DNA from: JASLDZ01 sp038226305
Lineage (GTDB): Bacteria; Pseudomonadota; Alphaproteobacteria; Caulobacterales; Caulobacteraceae
Length of the DNA: 64,000 bases
Direction: 5' to 3'
NCBI GenBank assembly: GCA_038226305.1
Contig: JBBRQN010000004.1
Location: forward strand, 127,732 to 191,731
Part shown: positions 43,615 through 52,477 of the stretch, piece after piece
Numbering within the stretch: the first letter of the stretch is position 1
Layout: each line of letters starts with the position of its first letter
The notes under the pieces: model-generated
What the model saw: only the letters and a program-made list of their open reading frames with translations
Databases searched by the model: none
What the model was told of the DNA's origin: nothing
Translations under genes and position numbers: made by a program

Positions 43615-44489
43615 GCACGGTTCAGGACGACACCGAGATCGAGGGCTCGCGCGCGCCCCTTCTCACCCATCTGGTGGAGCTGCGGTCGCGGCTGATCGTG
43701 TGCGTGGCGTCGCTGGCGGTGGGCTTCGTGGTCTGCTTCATCTTCAGCCAGCAGATCTACATCCTGCTCCTGCGCCCGTTCCAGATGGCCGCGGCCCTCC
43801 TGGCGGCGCAGAAGATGGGCGGCAACCACGGGCCGTTCGACCTTTTGTTGGCCATCACCGGCTTCAAGGCCCTGCCGCCGAACGCCACCGCGGTGAAGCT
43901 CGTGTTCACGGCCCCGCTCGAGTTCTTCTTCACCAAGATGAAGCTGGCGGGCTTCGGCGCCGTGGTGATGTGCTTTCCGGTGCTGGCGTGGCAGCTCTAC
44001 CGCTTCGTGGCACCCGGCCTCTACAAGCGGGAGCGCAAGGCGTTCTTCCCGTTCCTGATGGCGGCGCCCGTGCTGTTCACGATGGGGGCTGCGCTCGTCT
44101 ACTACATCATGCTGCCGTTCGTGCTGTGGTTCTCGCTCAGCCAGCAGATCACCGGCGGCGACGTGCAGGTCGAGCTTCTGCCGAAGGTGAGCGACTATCT
44201 CGACCTCGTGACCAAGCTCCTGCTGGCGTTCGGCCTGTGCTTCCAGCTGCCGGTGGTGCTGTCTCTGGTGGGGCTGGCGGGGCTCGTCTCGTCCGAGCAG
44301 CTGGGCAAGTTCCGACGCTATGCGATCGTGGCGATCGTGTTCGTGGCCGCCCTGATCACCCCGCCCGACCCGGTGAGCCAGATGCTCCTCGCGATCCCGA
44401 TCTACCTCCTCTACGAGGCCTCGATCCTGTGCGTGAAGCTGATCGAGCGCGGCCGCAAAGCCGACGAGAGCCGGGAACTGGTGGCCTAG
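43611..44489 (+). CDS. tatC: Twin-arginine translocase subunit TatC
   Basis: 292 residues, six membrane helices. The N-terminal signature (PLLTHLVELRSRLIVC) includes the Glu that contacts twin-arginine signals; FFTKMKLAGFG, FPVLAWQLYRFVAPGLY and LITPPDPVSQM are the other family hallmarks. GTG 43611 overlaps the tatB stop. TatC is the signal-peptide receptor; the exported molybdoenzyme and GST in this window are likely clients. Confidence 0.96.
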   Translation: MSTVQDDTEIEGSRAPLLTHLVELRSRLIVCVASLAVGFVVCFIFSQQIYILLLRPFQMAAALLAAQKMGGNHGPFDLLLAITGFKALPPNATAVKLVFTAPLEFFFTKMKLAGFGAVVMCFPVLAWQLYRFVAPGLYKRERKAFFPFLMAAPVLFTMGAALVYYIMLPFVLWFSLSQQITGGDVQVELLPKVSDYLDLVTKLLLAFGLCFQLPVVLSLVGLAGLVSSEQLGKFRRYAIVAIVFVAALITPPDPVSQMLLAIPIYLLYEASILCVKLIERGRKADESRELVA

Positions 44490-44490
44490 T

Positions 44491-44512
44491 CCTCCCGCGT
44501 GAACGGGGGAGG
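44491..44512. terminator. Hairpin CCTCCC...GGGAGG after tatC
   Basis: A 6-base stem (44491-44496 with 44507-44512) directly after the tatC stop. Same arm family as the palindromes at 19.7 and 41.5 kb. No T-run, so it may attenuate rather than stop transcription into serS. Confidence 0.35.
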
Positions 44513-44601
44513 CCTTCGATCAACGCGCTGTTGGCACCCCGCCCCCGGGCGCCTAGAACACCCCGTCTCCCCAACCGCCTCCCCTGAGTCTCGCCGCCGC
44601 C

Positions 44602-46023
44602 ATGCATGACATCCGCGCCATCCGCGAGGATCGGCAGACCTACATCGACGGGTGGGCGCGCCGGGGCGTGGCTGACTCGCAGGTGCAGGTCGACCACCTC
44701 CTCACGCTCGATGCGGGCCTGCGTCAGGCGCAGACGGCGCTGCAGGGGGCGCAGAGCCGCCGCAACGAGCTTTCCAAGCTGATCGGCGCCGCCAAGGCCC
44801 AGCGCGACGAGGCCACCGCCGCCCTCCTCATGGAAGACGTGGAGACGCTGAAGGGCGACATCGAGACCGCCAACCGGCTGGAGGGCGACTATGGCCGCCA
44901 GCTGAAGGACCAGCTCGCCAAACTGCCCAACCTCGCCGCCGAGGGCGTGCCGCACGGGGCGGACGAAAACGCCAACGTCAAGGTTTCGGCCTGGGGCGAC
45001 CCGGCCTCGATCCCCGCGTCTCGGCTGAACGCGCCCGTGGATCATGCGACGCTGGGCGAGCGCATGGGCCTGATGGACTTCGAACGCGCTGCCCGCATGT
45101 CGGGCTCGCGCTTCGTGGCGCTGAAGGGGGGGCTGGCGCGCATGGAGCGGGCGCTCGGCCAGTTCATGCTCGACCTGCAGACACGCGAGCACGGCTACAC
45201 CGAGGTCAGCCCGCCGCTGCTGGTGCGCGATGAGGCAATGTTCGGGACGGGGCAGCTTCCGAAATTCGCTGATGACTTGTTCGGCACGGAGGCCAAACTT
45301 TTGGTTTCTCACGGGGATGAGGCCCCCGACGGTCCTTACCTAGCTGGCACATCGATGTGGGTGAACCGCGCATCGGACGCGGCGTTCGCGCTGACGACTG
45401 TAGACATCAAGCCGGAGCGTTGGCTCATCCCCACCGCTGAAGTCTCCCTCACCAACCTCGTCCGCGAGGAGATCACGCCCGCCGAGCAGCTGCCTCTTCG
45501 GATGACGGCGCTCACGCCCAGCTTCCGGTCCGAGGCCGGCGCCTCCGGCCGCGATACGCGCGGGATGATCCGGCAGCACCAGTTCTACAAGGTGGAGCTC
45601 GTCTCCATCACCGAGCCCGATGCCTCCAACGACGAGCACGAGCGCATGACCACCTGCGCGGAGGAGGTGCTGAAGCGCCTCGGCCTGCCGTTCCGGCGCA
45701 TGCTGCTGTGCGACGGCGACATGGGATTCTCCGCCCGCCGCACCTACGATCTCGAGGTCTGGCTGGCGTCGGAGGGGCGGTATCGCGAGATCAGCTCCTG
45801 CTCCAACTGCGGCGACTTCCAGGCCCGCCGCATGGATGCGCGCACCAAGACCCTGGGCGAAAAGGGCTCGCGCTTCGTGCACACCCTCAACGGCTCCGGC
45901 CTGGCGGTCGGCCGCACCCTCGTGGCGGTGATGGAGGCCTATCAGGACGAAGGCGGGCGGGTGGCCGTGCCCGAGGCCCTGTTGCCCTACATGGGCGGCG
46001 TGACGCACGTGCCCGCCGCGTGA
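44602..46023 (+). CDS. serS: Seryl-tRNA synthetase
   Basis: Charges tRNA-Ser and tRNA-Sec with serine. 473 residues. N-terminal two-helix coiled coil about 30-105 (tRNA-binding arm), then the class II catalytic core: motif 2 with TPSFRSEAGASGRDTRGMIRQHQF split around the Arg residues, ISSCSNCGDFQARR, and motif 3 with GLAVGRTLVAVMEAYQ near the end. Length is slightly above the bacterial average. The stop overlaps the surE GTG start. Confidence 0.96.
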   Translation: MHDIRAIREDRQTYIDGWARRGVADSQVQVDHLLTLDAGLRQAQTALQGAQSRRNELSKLIGAAKAQRDEATAALLMEDVETLKGDIETANRLEGDYGRQLKDQLAKLPNLAAEGVPHGADENANVKVSAWGDPASIPASRLNAPVDHATLGERMGLMDFERAARMSGSRFVALKGGLARMERALGQFMLDLQTREHGYTEVSPPLLVRDEAMFGTGQLPKFADDLFGTEAKLLVSHGDEAPDGPYLAGTSMWVNRASDAAFALTTVDIKPERWLIPTAEVSLTNLVREEITPAEQLPLRMTALTPSFRSEAGASGRDTRGMIRQHQFYKVELVSITEPDASNDEHERMTTCAEEVLKRLGLPFRRMLLCDGDMGFSARRTYDLEVWLASEGRYREISSCSNCGDFQARRMDARTKTLGEKGSRFVHTLNGSGLAVGRTLVAVMEAYQDEGGRVAVPEALLPYMGGVTHVPAA

Positions 46024-46826
46024 GAATCCTCCTCACCAACGACGATGGCTTTCACGCCGAGGGGCTGGCGTGCCTGCGGGCCATCGCGGCGCAGCTTTCC
46101 GACGACGTGTGGGTGGCGGCGCCCGAGGTCGAGCAGTCCGGCGCCTCCCGGGCGCTCACCCTCTCCCGGCCCATCGCCGTGCATAAGAAGGCCCCGCGGG
46201 AGTGGTCGGTCGCGGGCACGCCCACCGATTGCGTGCTCCTGGCCGTGCAGGACCTGATCGAGGGGCCAAAGCCCGACCTGATCCTCTCCGGCGTGAACCG
46301 CGGCCAGAACCTGGCGGAAGACGTGACGTTCTCGGGCACCGTCGCGGGTGCCCTGCAGGGCATGGCGATGGGGGTGCCGTCCATCGCGCTCAGCCAGGCG
46401 ATGCTGGTCTATCACGACGACCTGCACGCCCTGTTCGAGACCGCCCTCGCCCATGCGCCGGGGCTGATCGCACGCCTGCTCGAGACGGGCTGGCCGCAAA
46501 ACACGGTGCTCAACATCAACTTCCCCGACGCCCCGCCCGAGGCCGTGACCCAGGTTGAGGTGACCAAGCAGGGCTTCCGCGACCAGTTGCACATGCATGC
46601 CGAGAAGCGCAGCGACCTTCGGGGCCGCGACTACTACTGGATGGGCTTCAAGGGGCAGGCGGGTTCGCCCCCGCAGGGCACCGATCTCGCGGCGGTCTAT
46701 GCCGGGCGCATCTCGGTCACGCCCCTGCACACCGATCTCTCGCACATGGAGACGGTGCACCGGCTGAAGGGCCTCGTGGGCGGGGTACCCCCCAAGCTCG
46801 ATATGCCGCTCAGCAAGGCCGGCTGA
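46020..46826 (+). CDS. surE: 5'/3'-nucleotidase SurE
   Basis: Metal-dependent nucleoside monophosphatase linked to stationary-phase survival. 268 residues. The N-terminal ILLTNDDGFHAEG motif carries the metal-binding Asp pair; AAPEVEQSGASRALT and SGVNRGQNLAEDVTFSGTVAGA (Asn and Ser ligands) follow. GTG 46020 overlaps the serS stop and is fixed by the strongly conserved N-terminus. The stop overlaps pcm, as in the surE-pcm-nlpD order of other Proteobacteria. Confidence 0.94.
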   Translation: MRILLTNDDGFHAEGLACLRAIAAQLSDDVWVAAPEVEQSGASRALTLSRPIAVHKKAPREWSVAGTPTDCVLLAVQDLIEGPKPDLILSGVNRGQNLAEDVTFSGTVAGALQGMAMGVPSIALSQAMLVYHDDLHALFETALAHAPGLIARLLETGWPQNTVLNINFPDAPPEAVTQVEVTKQGFRDQLHMHAEKRSDLRGRDYYWMGFKGQAGSPPQGTDLAAVYAGRISVTPLHTDLSHMETVHRLKGLVGGVPPKLDMPLSKAG

Positions 46827-47524
46827 TGGCCGGGGAGCTGAAGGAAAGCCGCGAGTCGCCCCGCGCCCCCATCGCGGGCGCCGATCCGCGCATGGCCCCC
46901 CTGATCCTGTCGCTCCGCTCCGGCGGCGTCACCGATCCGGCGGTGCTGACGGCGCTGGAGAAGATCCCCCGCGACCTCTTCGTGCCGGAGCTGTTCAAAG
47001 CCCGGGCGCTGGAAGATTCGGCCCTGCCCATCGCCTGCGGCCAGACCATCAGCCAGCCCCTGATCGTGGGCCTGATGACCCAGGCCCTGAGCCTCGAAAG
47101 CCGCCACCGCGTGCTCGAGATCGGCACCGGCTCCGGCTACCAGACGTCCGTGCTCGCGAGGCTGGCGCGCTACGTCTACTCGGTGGAGCGCTATCGCACG
47201 CTCCTGGGCGAGGCGGAGACGCGGCTGAAGAGCCTCGGCTACCAGAACGTCATCACCCGCTTCGGCGACGGGGGCGACGGCTGGCCCGACCAGGCGCCTT
47301 TCGACCGCATCATCGTCACCGCCGCCGCTCCGGGCGAGCCGACGGCGCTTCTGGCGCAGCTCAAGCCCAAGGGCGTGCTTGTGGCGCCCATCGGCCGGGG
47401 GGCGGTGCAATCGCTGCAGCGCTATGTCGGCGACGGCAAGGGCGGCTTCAAGATCGAGGTGCTGCAGGACGTGCGCTTCGTGCCGCTGCTCCCCGGGGTG
47501 GCGAAAGAGGGCGACGCAAGCTAG
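46826..47524 (+). CDS. pcm: Protein-L-isoaspartate O-methyltransferase
   Basis: Methylates L-isoaspartyl residues to start repair of aged proteins. 232 residues. SAM-binding motif VLEIGTGSGYQTSVLARL near residue 93, the CGQTISQP signature near 71, and the RIIVTAAAPGEPTALLAQLK post-motif are all present. ATG 46826 overlaps the surE stop by one base. Ordinary length. Confidence 0.94.
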   Translation: MAGELKESRESPRAPIAGADPRMAPLILSLRSGGVTDPAVLTALEKIPRDLFVPELFKARALEDSALPIACGQTISQPLIVGLMTQALSLESRHRVLEIGTGSGYQTSVLARLARYVYSVERYRTLLGEAETRLKSLGYQNVITRFGDGGDGWPDQAPFDRIIVTAAAPGEPTALLAQLKPKGVLVAPIGRGAVQSLQRYVGDGKGGFKIEVLQDVRFVPLLPGVAKEGDAS

Positions 47525-47565
47525 CCATGCTCCCGGGGCGTGCTGCGGAAGGTCTAAGGACGGCG

Positions 47566-48960
47566 ATGACGGCTTTGCAGGGATCGCGTCTCGCCGGGGT
47601 GGTGCTGGGCCTAACCGTGGCCGCCTTGAGCGCCTGCACGGCCTCGCCGCGCTATCCCATCGAACCGGGCCAGGCCGCGGGCGACGGCATCCAGCAGGTG
47701 CGCCCGCGCTATCCCACCGACAACGACGCCCACCGCACCCGTGGCGACGAGGACTCCGGCCAGGTCGCCGCTCCCTCCCGCCGCACGCCGCCGCTCTCGC
47801 GCTACGACTCGGAGGGCAATCCGCGCACCGCATCCGAAGGCGGCGTGTCGTCCCGCAGCCTGCCCCCCGCGCGCAGCGGCAACGGCACCAGCACGAACAG
47901 CGGTCGCAGCTCCTCGCCGGTCGCGGCCGGTCCGCCGCTGGCTTCGCCCTCGCCCTATGCCGGCGGTGCGGCCAGGCCGCCCGTGCTCACCTCGCCTTCG
48001 AAGGTCACGGTGCGCTCGGGCGAGACGGTGTTCGACATCGCCGAGCGTTTCCGCACCCCCGTGCGCGCCCTGATCGAGGCCAACGGCCTGCAGCCTCCCT
48101 ATGCGCTGGAGCCTGGCGCTGTGCTGCAGATCCCGCCGCCGCTCGTCTACACCGTGCAGGATGGCGACACCCTTTTCGGCGTGGCCCGGCGTTTCAACAT
48201 CGACCCGCGCTCGCTGGCAAACCTCAACGACATCTCGATGGAGACCTCGCTCTCCCGGGGCCGACCCGTCGCCCTGCCGTCGCTGGCGCGCGACCAGGGG
48301 GCCAACCCGCAGGCCAGCGGGCCGTCGCCCGTGGGGTCGTCGCTGGGGCGGGCAGGGGCCTCGGGCTCCGGCCTGCGGGGCGAAGTGGGGGGCGGGGTGG
48401 CGGCGGCGAGCCAGGCCCCGCGTATCAGCCGCCCGGCCTCCGGCCTTCCGGCCAAGACGACGGCCGACGCCCGGGCCGCGGTGGATGCCGCCTCCGCCCG
48501 CTCATCGAGCCTCGCCTCCGTCGCGCCGCTCGGCGATGCGCAGGTGGCCACGGCCGGCCGCGGGCGTTTCGTCGTGCCCCTGCGCGGCGAGCTGATCTCG
48601 GGTTTCGGCGCCAAGGGCCCGGGTCAGCGCAATGACGGGGTGAACATCGCCGCCGCCCAGGGCACCACGGTGAAGGCGGCGGCAGGGGGGGAGGTGGCCT
48701 ATGCGGGCAGCGCCATCCCCGGCTTCGGCAACCTCGTGCTCATCAAACATGCGGGCGGCTGGGTGACCGCCTACGCCCACCTCGACACCATCGCCGTGAA
48801 GATGCGCAGCACCGTGGCGCAGGGTGAAGCGGTCGGCACTGTGGGCCAGAGCGGTGGGGTGGAACGCCCGCAACTGCACTTCGAGATCCGCTATCCCCCC
48901 GAACCCGAAGCCAGCGCCAAGCCCATCGACCCCGCCCTGCTTCTGCCGGGTCTGAGGTGA
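47566..48960 (+). CDS. NlpD-like lipoprotein: LysM and degenerate M23 (LytM) domains
   Basis: 464 residues with lipobox LSAC near residue 24. A long low-complexity Ser/Arg/Pro region is followed by two LysM peptidoglycan-binding repeats (VTVRSGETVFDIAERF and VYTVQDGDTLFGVARRF) and a C-terminal M23 domain. The domain lacks the zinc ligands: NDGVNIAA replaces HxGxDIAA, and QLHFE replaces HLHFE. As with E. coli NlpD, it is therefore probably an activator of cell-wall amidases at division rather than an endopeptidase. AAGGA precedes ATG 47566. Gene order surE-pcm-nlpD is conserved widely; rpoS does not follow here. Confidence 0.87.
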   Translation: MTALQGSRLAGVVLGLTVAALSACTASPRYPIEPGQAAGDGIQQVRPRYPTDNDAHRTRGDEDSGQVAAPSRRTPPLSRYDSEGNPRTASEGGVSSRSLPPARSGNGTSTNSGRSSSPVAAGPPLASPSPYAGGAARPPVLTSPSKVTVRSGETVFDIAERFRTPVRALIEANGLQPPYALEPGAVLQIPPPLVYTVQDGDTLFGVARRFNIDPRSLANLNDISMETSLSRGRPVALPSLARDQGANPQASGPSPVGSSLGRAGASGSGLRGEVGGGVAAASQAPRISRPASGLPAKTTADARAAVDAASARSSSLASVAPLGDAQVATAGRGRFVVPLRGELISGFGAKGPGQRNDGVNIAAAQGTTVKAAAGGEVAYAGSAIPGFGNLVLIKHAGGWVTAYAHLDTIAVKMRSTVAQGEAVGTVGQSGGVERPQLHFEIRYPPEPEASAKPIDPALLLPGLR

Positions 48961-49082
48961 CTCAAGCAGCCCGCATTGCCAAAGGGTGCGCCAAACCATA
49001 GTTTCCGCGGCCTTCGCGCCGGGCGCATCCGCACCCGCCGCGCCAGACCATCCCTGATGCGACCCACACCCCCGGAGTGGTC

Positions 49083-49526
49083 ATGACCGCCGCCGCCGTT
49101 TCCACCCGCGCCCGTATCGCTCTCGCGAGCCTCCTGCTCGCCGCTCCTGCGCATGCCTTCGCCCAGACGCCGGCGGCCGCGCCCGGCGTGCCCGCGCCCG
49201 GCCCCCTGGACTTCATCACCGGCACGCCGCTGCCGCTGCTGGTGATCTTCATGGCGCTATTCTACTTCATGATCCTTCGCCCCCAGCAGCAGCGCGCCAA
49301 GGCGCAGCAGACGCTGATCGGCGCCATCCAGCGCGGCGATACGGTGGTGCTGTCCAACGGCGTCATCGGCAAGGTGACCAAGGTCGAGGACAAGGAACTG
49401 GGCGTGGAGATCGCCACGGGCGTTGTGGTCAAGGTGGTGCGCGCCATGGTCTCCGACGTGCGCAACAAGACGACGCCCGCCGCCGCCAACGACCCCGCGC
49501 CCAAGCCCGCGCTCAAGAAGGGCTGA
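49083..49526 (+). CDS. yajC: Preprotein translocase subunit YajC
   Basis: Small accessory of the SecDF complex, 147 residues. An N-terminal signal-like or membrane segment (LASLLLAAPAHAFAQ) precedes the YajC helix (LLVIFMALFYFMILRPQQQRAKAQQ, here cited in part) and the soluble domain (GDTVVLSNGVIGKVTKVED). GGAG lies 6 bases before ATG 49083. The extra N-terminal segment is longer than in E. coli YajC. Followed after 13 bases by secD. Confidence 0.93.
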   Translation: MTAAAVSTRARIALASLLLAAPAHAFAQTPAAAPGVPAPGPLDFITGTPLPLLVIFMALFYFMILRPQQQRAKAQQTLIGAIQRGDTVVLSNGVIGKVTKVEDKELGVEIATGVVVKVVRAMVSDVRNKTTPAAANDPAPKPALKKG

Positions 49527-49539
49527 GCGACCCACCGCC

Positions 49540-51135
49540 ATGCTGCAGCTTCGTCCCTGGAAGATCGCCCTCGTCGTCATCGCGGCGATCATCGGCATCG
49601 TCTTCACGCTTCCGAACCTCGTGCCCGCCTCGGTCACGGCGGGCTGGCCCGGGCTGTTCAAGCAGCGCCTGAACCTCGGCCTCGACCTGCAGGGGGGCTC
49701 CTACCTCCTGCTCGAAGTCGACACCGTCGCCCTGCAGAACGAGAAGCTGAACAACATCACCGAAGACGTGCGGCGCGACCTGGCCGCCAAGGCGATCGAC
49801 TTCTCAGGGCTGGGCGTCGTGAACGGCGCGGTGCGGGTGCGGGTGAACGATCCCGCCAAGCTCGACGCCGCGCAGACCGAGCTGCAGAAGCTCGCCCAGC
49901 CGCTCAGCGCCCAGAGTGCGCAGCGCAACCTCGCCGTCTCCAAAGGCCCCGACCAGACGCTGGTGCTGACCCCCGCCGCTGAAAGCGCCGGCACCGACGC
50001 CTCCAAGGCCGTGGACCAGACCATCGAGATCATCCGCCGCCGGATCGACTCGCTGGGCACCCGCGAGCCGACGATCATCAAGCAGGGCCTGAACCGCATC
50101 GTGGTCGAGGCCCCGGGCGAAAGCGACCCAGAGCGGCTGAAGGCCGTGATCGGCAAGACCGCCAAGCTCAGCTTCCAGATGGTGGACGAGACCGTCACCG
50201 CCGCCGAAGTGGCCGCCAGCCGTCCGCCGCCCGGATCGGAACTCGTGGCCTCCACCGAGCAGTACGACCCGCAAGGTGTGGTGGTGCGCAAGCGCGTGGT
50301 CGTCTCCGGCGAAGACCTCTTGGACGCCAGCCAGGGCTTCAAGCCCGACACCGGCGCGCCGATCATCAACTTCCGCTTCAACGGCCGGGGCGCGAAGGCC
50401 TTCGCCGAGGCCACCGGCAATAACATCGGTAAGCGCTTCGCCATCATCCTCGATGGCAAGTCGATCTCCGCCCCGCGCATCAACGGGGCGATCCCCGGCG
50501 GGCAGGGCTATATCGAGGGCAACTTCACGCAGGAATCCGCCTCCGACATGGCGCTGCTGCTGCGCTCGGGAGCGCTGCCGGCGCCGATCACCGTGCAGGA
50601 GCAGCGCTCGGTTTCTGCTGAGCTGGGCGCGGACGCCGTGAAGACCGGGGCCATCTCGCTCGGCATCGGGGCGGTGGCGATCATCGTCTTCATCGTCCTG
50701 GCCTACGGCCTCTTCGGCGTGTTCGCGGCCATCGCCCTGATCGTGAACGTGCTCTTGCTCATCGCGACCCTCAGCCTGACGCAGGCGACGCTGACCCTGC
50801 CGGGCGTGGCGGGCCTGATCCTCACTCTGGCCGTGGCGGTGGATGCCAACGTGCTCATCTATGAGCGCATGCGCGACGAGGAGCGATCGGGCCGCACGCC
50901 CCTGATCGCCGCCGACCACGGGTTCCGCCGGGCGCTGGTGTCGATCATCGATGCCAACGTCACCACGCTGATCTCCGCCGCGATCATGTTCCAGTTCGGC
51001 ACCGGCCCCGTGCGCGGATTCGCCTGGACGCTGAGCGTGGGCGTGCTCACCTCGCTCTTCACGGCGATCTTCATCACTCAGGTGCTGATCGGCTGGTGGT
51101 TCCGCGCCGCCAAGCCGAAGAAGCTCCCGATCTAA
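49540..51135 (+). CDS. secD: Protein translocase subunit SecD
   Basis: 531 residues. Uses the proton gradient to pull translocated proteins from the periplasmic side. LGLDLQGGSYLLLEVD near residue 45, the large periplasmic P1 domain, and TM4-TM6 with the conserved LTLAVAVDANVLIYERMRDE segment (cited in part) identify SecD. ATG 49540 starts the typical LRPWKIALVV helix; the frame remains open upstream through yajC. The secF gene begins 12 bases downstream. Confidence 0.96.
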   Translation: MLQLRPWKIALVVIAAIIGIVFTLPNLVPASVTAGWPGLFKQRLNLGLDLQGGSYLLLEVDTVALQNEKLNNITEDVRRDLAAKAIDFSGLGVVNGAVRVRVNDPAKLDAAQTELQKLAQPLSAQSAQRNLAVSKGPDQTLVLTPAAESAGTDASKAVDQTIEIIRRRIDSLGTREPTIIKQGLNRIVVEAPGESDPERLKAVIGKTAKLSFQMVDETVTAAEVAASRPPPGSELVASTEQYDPQGVVVRKRVVVSGEDLLDASQGFKPDTGAPIINFRFNGRGAKAFAEATGNNIGKRFAIILDGKSISAPRINGAIPGGQGYIEGNFTQESASDMALLLRSGALPAPITVQEQRSVSAELGADAVKTGAISLGIGAVAIIVFIVLAYGLFGVFAAIALIVNVLLLIATLSLTQATLTLPGVAGLILTLAVAVDANVLIYERMRDEERSGRTPLIAADHGFRRALVSIIDANVTTLISAAIMFQFGTGPVRGFAWTLSVGVLTSLFTAIFITQVLIGWWFRAAKPKKLPI

Positions 51136-51147
51136 GGCGCGCCGATC

Positions 51148-52116
51148 ATGCTCTGGCCCCTGTCCCGCTACCTGCCGCACGACACGAAGTTCGACTTCGT
51201 GCGCCTGGCTCCGTTCGCCGCCATCCTCTCCGCGCTCCTCATCGCGGGCTCGGTGTTCAGCTTCGCCACGCAGGGGCTGAACCTCGGCATCGACTTCACC
51301 GGCGGCACGCAGATCGAAGTCTCGACCCCCGGAACGCTGCAACTCGGCGCCCTGCGCACCGAAGTGGCGCGCTCGGGCGTGGGCGATGCGCAGGTGCAGG
51401 GCATCGGCGGTGCGAACGCGGCCATGGTGCGCTTCCGCCCCAAGGCCGCCAACGCCGCGGTCGAGGTGCAGGCGCTCTCCGCCAAGCTGCAGGCGGCCTT
51501 CCCCGGGCTGCAGGTGAAGCCCGCGGCCACCGTTGGCGCCAAGGTTTCGGGTGAGCTGTTCCGCGCAGGCTTCCTGGCGCTCGGCGTCGCGATCGCCCTG
51601 ATGCTCGTCTACATCTGGTTCCGCTTCGGCCTGCAGCAGGGCATGGGCGCGGTGGTGGGGGTGTTCCACGACGTCCTGCTCACCCTCGGCATCCTCTCGG
51701 TGCTGCGGATCGAGTTCTCAACGGAGAGCATCGTCGGCCTCCTCACCGTCATCGGCTATTCGATGAACGAGAAGGTGATCACCTTCGACCGACTGCGCGA
51801 GAACCTCGCCAAATACCGCCGCACGCCGCTGCGCGAGATCATCAACCTGTCGGAGAACGAGCGTCTGTCGCGCACGGTGATCACGGGCACGACCGCGCTC
51901 CTGGCGCTCTCCGGTGCGCTGTTCATGGGCGGGCATGCCCTGTTCCCCCTGGTGTTCACCATGGCCTTCGGGATCGTGGTGGGCACCTACTCCTCGATCT
52001 ACATCGCCCTGCCTGTGGTGCTGCTCTGGGGCGTGAAGCGCGGCGAGGACGGGCCGGAGAAGCCTATCGACATGACGGCGGCAACCCGCAGCGGGCGAGC
52101 CGCCAAGCGGGCGTAA
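51148..52116 (+). CDS. secF: Protein translocase subunit SecF
   Basis: 322 residues, six membrane helices. LGIDFTGGTQIEV near residue 48 and IVGLLTVIGYSMNEKVITFDRLREN near 200 (cited in part) are hallmark; the usual SDT/YSVNDTVV motif is YSMNEKVI here, with Glu-Lys in place of Asp-Thr, a mild departure. Works in a complex with SecD and YajC. Ends in a short basic tail. Confidence 0.95.
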   Translation: MLWPLSRYLPHDTKFDFVRLAPFAAILSALLIAGSVFSFATQGLNLGIDFTGGTQIEVSTPGTLQLGALRTEVARSGVGDAQVQGIGGANAAMVRFRPKAANAAVEVQALSAKLQAAFPGLQVKPAATVGAKVSGELFRAGFLALGVAIALMLVYIWFRFGLQQGMGAVVGVFHDVLLTLGILSVLRIEFSTESIVGLLTVIGYSMNEKVITFDRLRENLAKYRRTPLREIINLSENERLSRTVITGTTALLALSGALFMGGHALFPLVFTMAFGIVVGTYSSIYIALPVVLLWGVKRGEDGPEKPIDMTAATRSGRAAKRA

Positions 52117-52120
52117 GCTG

Positions 52121-52474
52121 ATGCGGGAGGCCCCCGCCATCGATCGGTTCGGCGCGGGCGGCTTCGTGGTCTCCGGCGAGCGGATCGAGGGCTCGCTCCT
52201 GATCCTGGACGACGCGGCCCGCCCATGGTCGCCCAGGAGCTTCGCCGCGCTCACGCCAGCCGACTTCGCCGCCGTGATCGCCCAGCCTGCGGCTGTGGAG
52301 TTCGTACTCCTGGGCTGCGGCCTGCGCATGCTGCCCCCGCCGAAAGTGCTGCGCGAGGCCTTCGCCGACCTTCGGCTCGGCCTGGAGGTGATGGACACCC
52401 CCGCCGCCTGCCGCCTCTACAACGTGCTCGCCTCGCAGGGCCGTCGCCTCGCCGCCGCCCTCCTGGCGGTCTGA
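52121..52474 (+). CDS. Mth938-like domain (DUF498) protein
   Basis: 117 residues with the compact alpha/beta Mth938 fold: RFGAGGFVVSGERIEGSLLIL in two strands, FVLLGCGLRMLPPP, then GLEVMDTPAACRLYNVLASQGR. Proteins of this family often lie next to secF in Alphaproteobacteria, and the human relative NDUFAF3 assists complex I assembly. The neighbour downstream resembles another complex I assembly factor (NDUFAF6), so a shared role is plausible but not shown. Confidence 0.87.
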   Translation: MREAPAIDRFGAGGFVVSGERIEGSLLILDDAARPWSPRSFAALTPADFAAVIAQPAAVEFVLLGCGLRMLPPPKVLREAFADLRLGLEVMDTPAACRLYNVLASQGRRLAAALLAV

Positions 52475-52477
52475 GCC

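Noticed and set aside
47566..48960. An active M23 zinc endopeptidase
   Set aside because: The His and Asp zinc ligands and the first His of HxH are replaced (NDGVN, QLHFE), so an NlpD-like activator role fits better.
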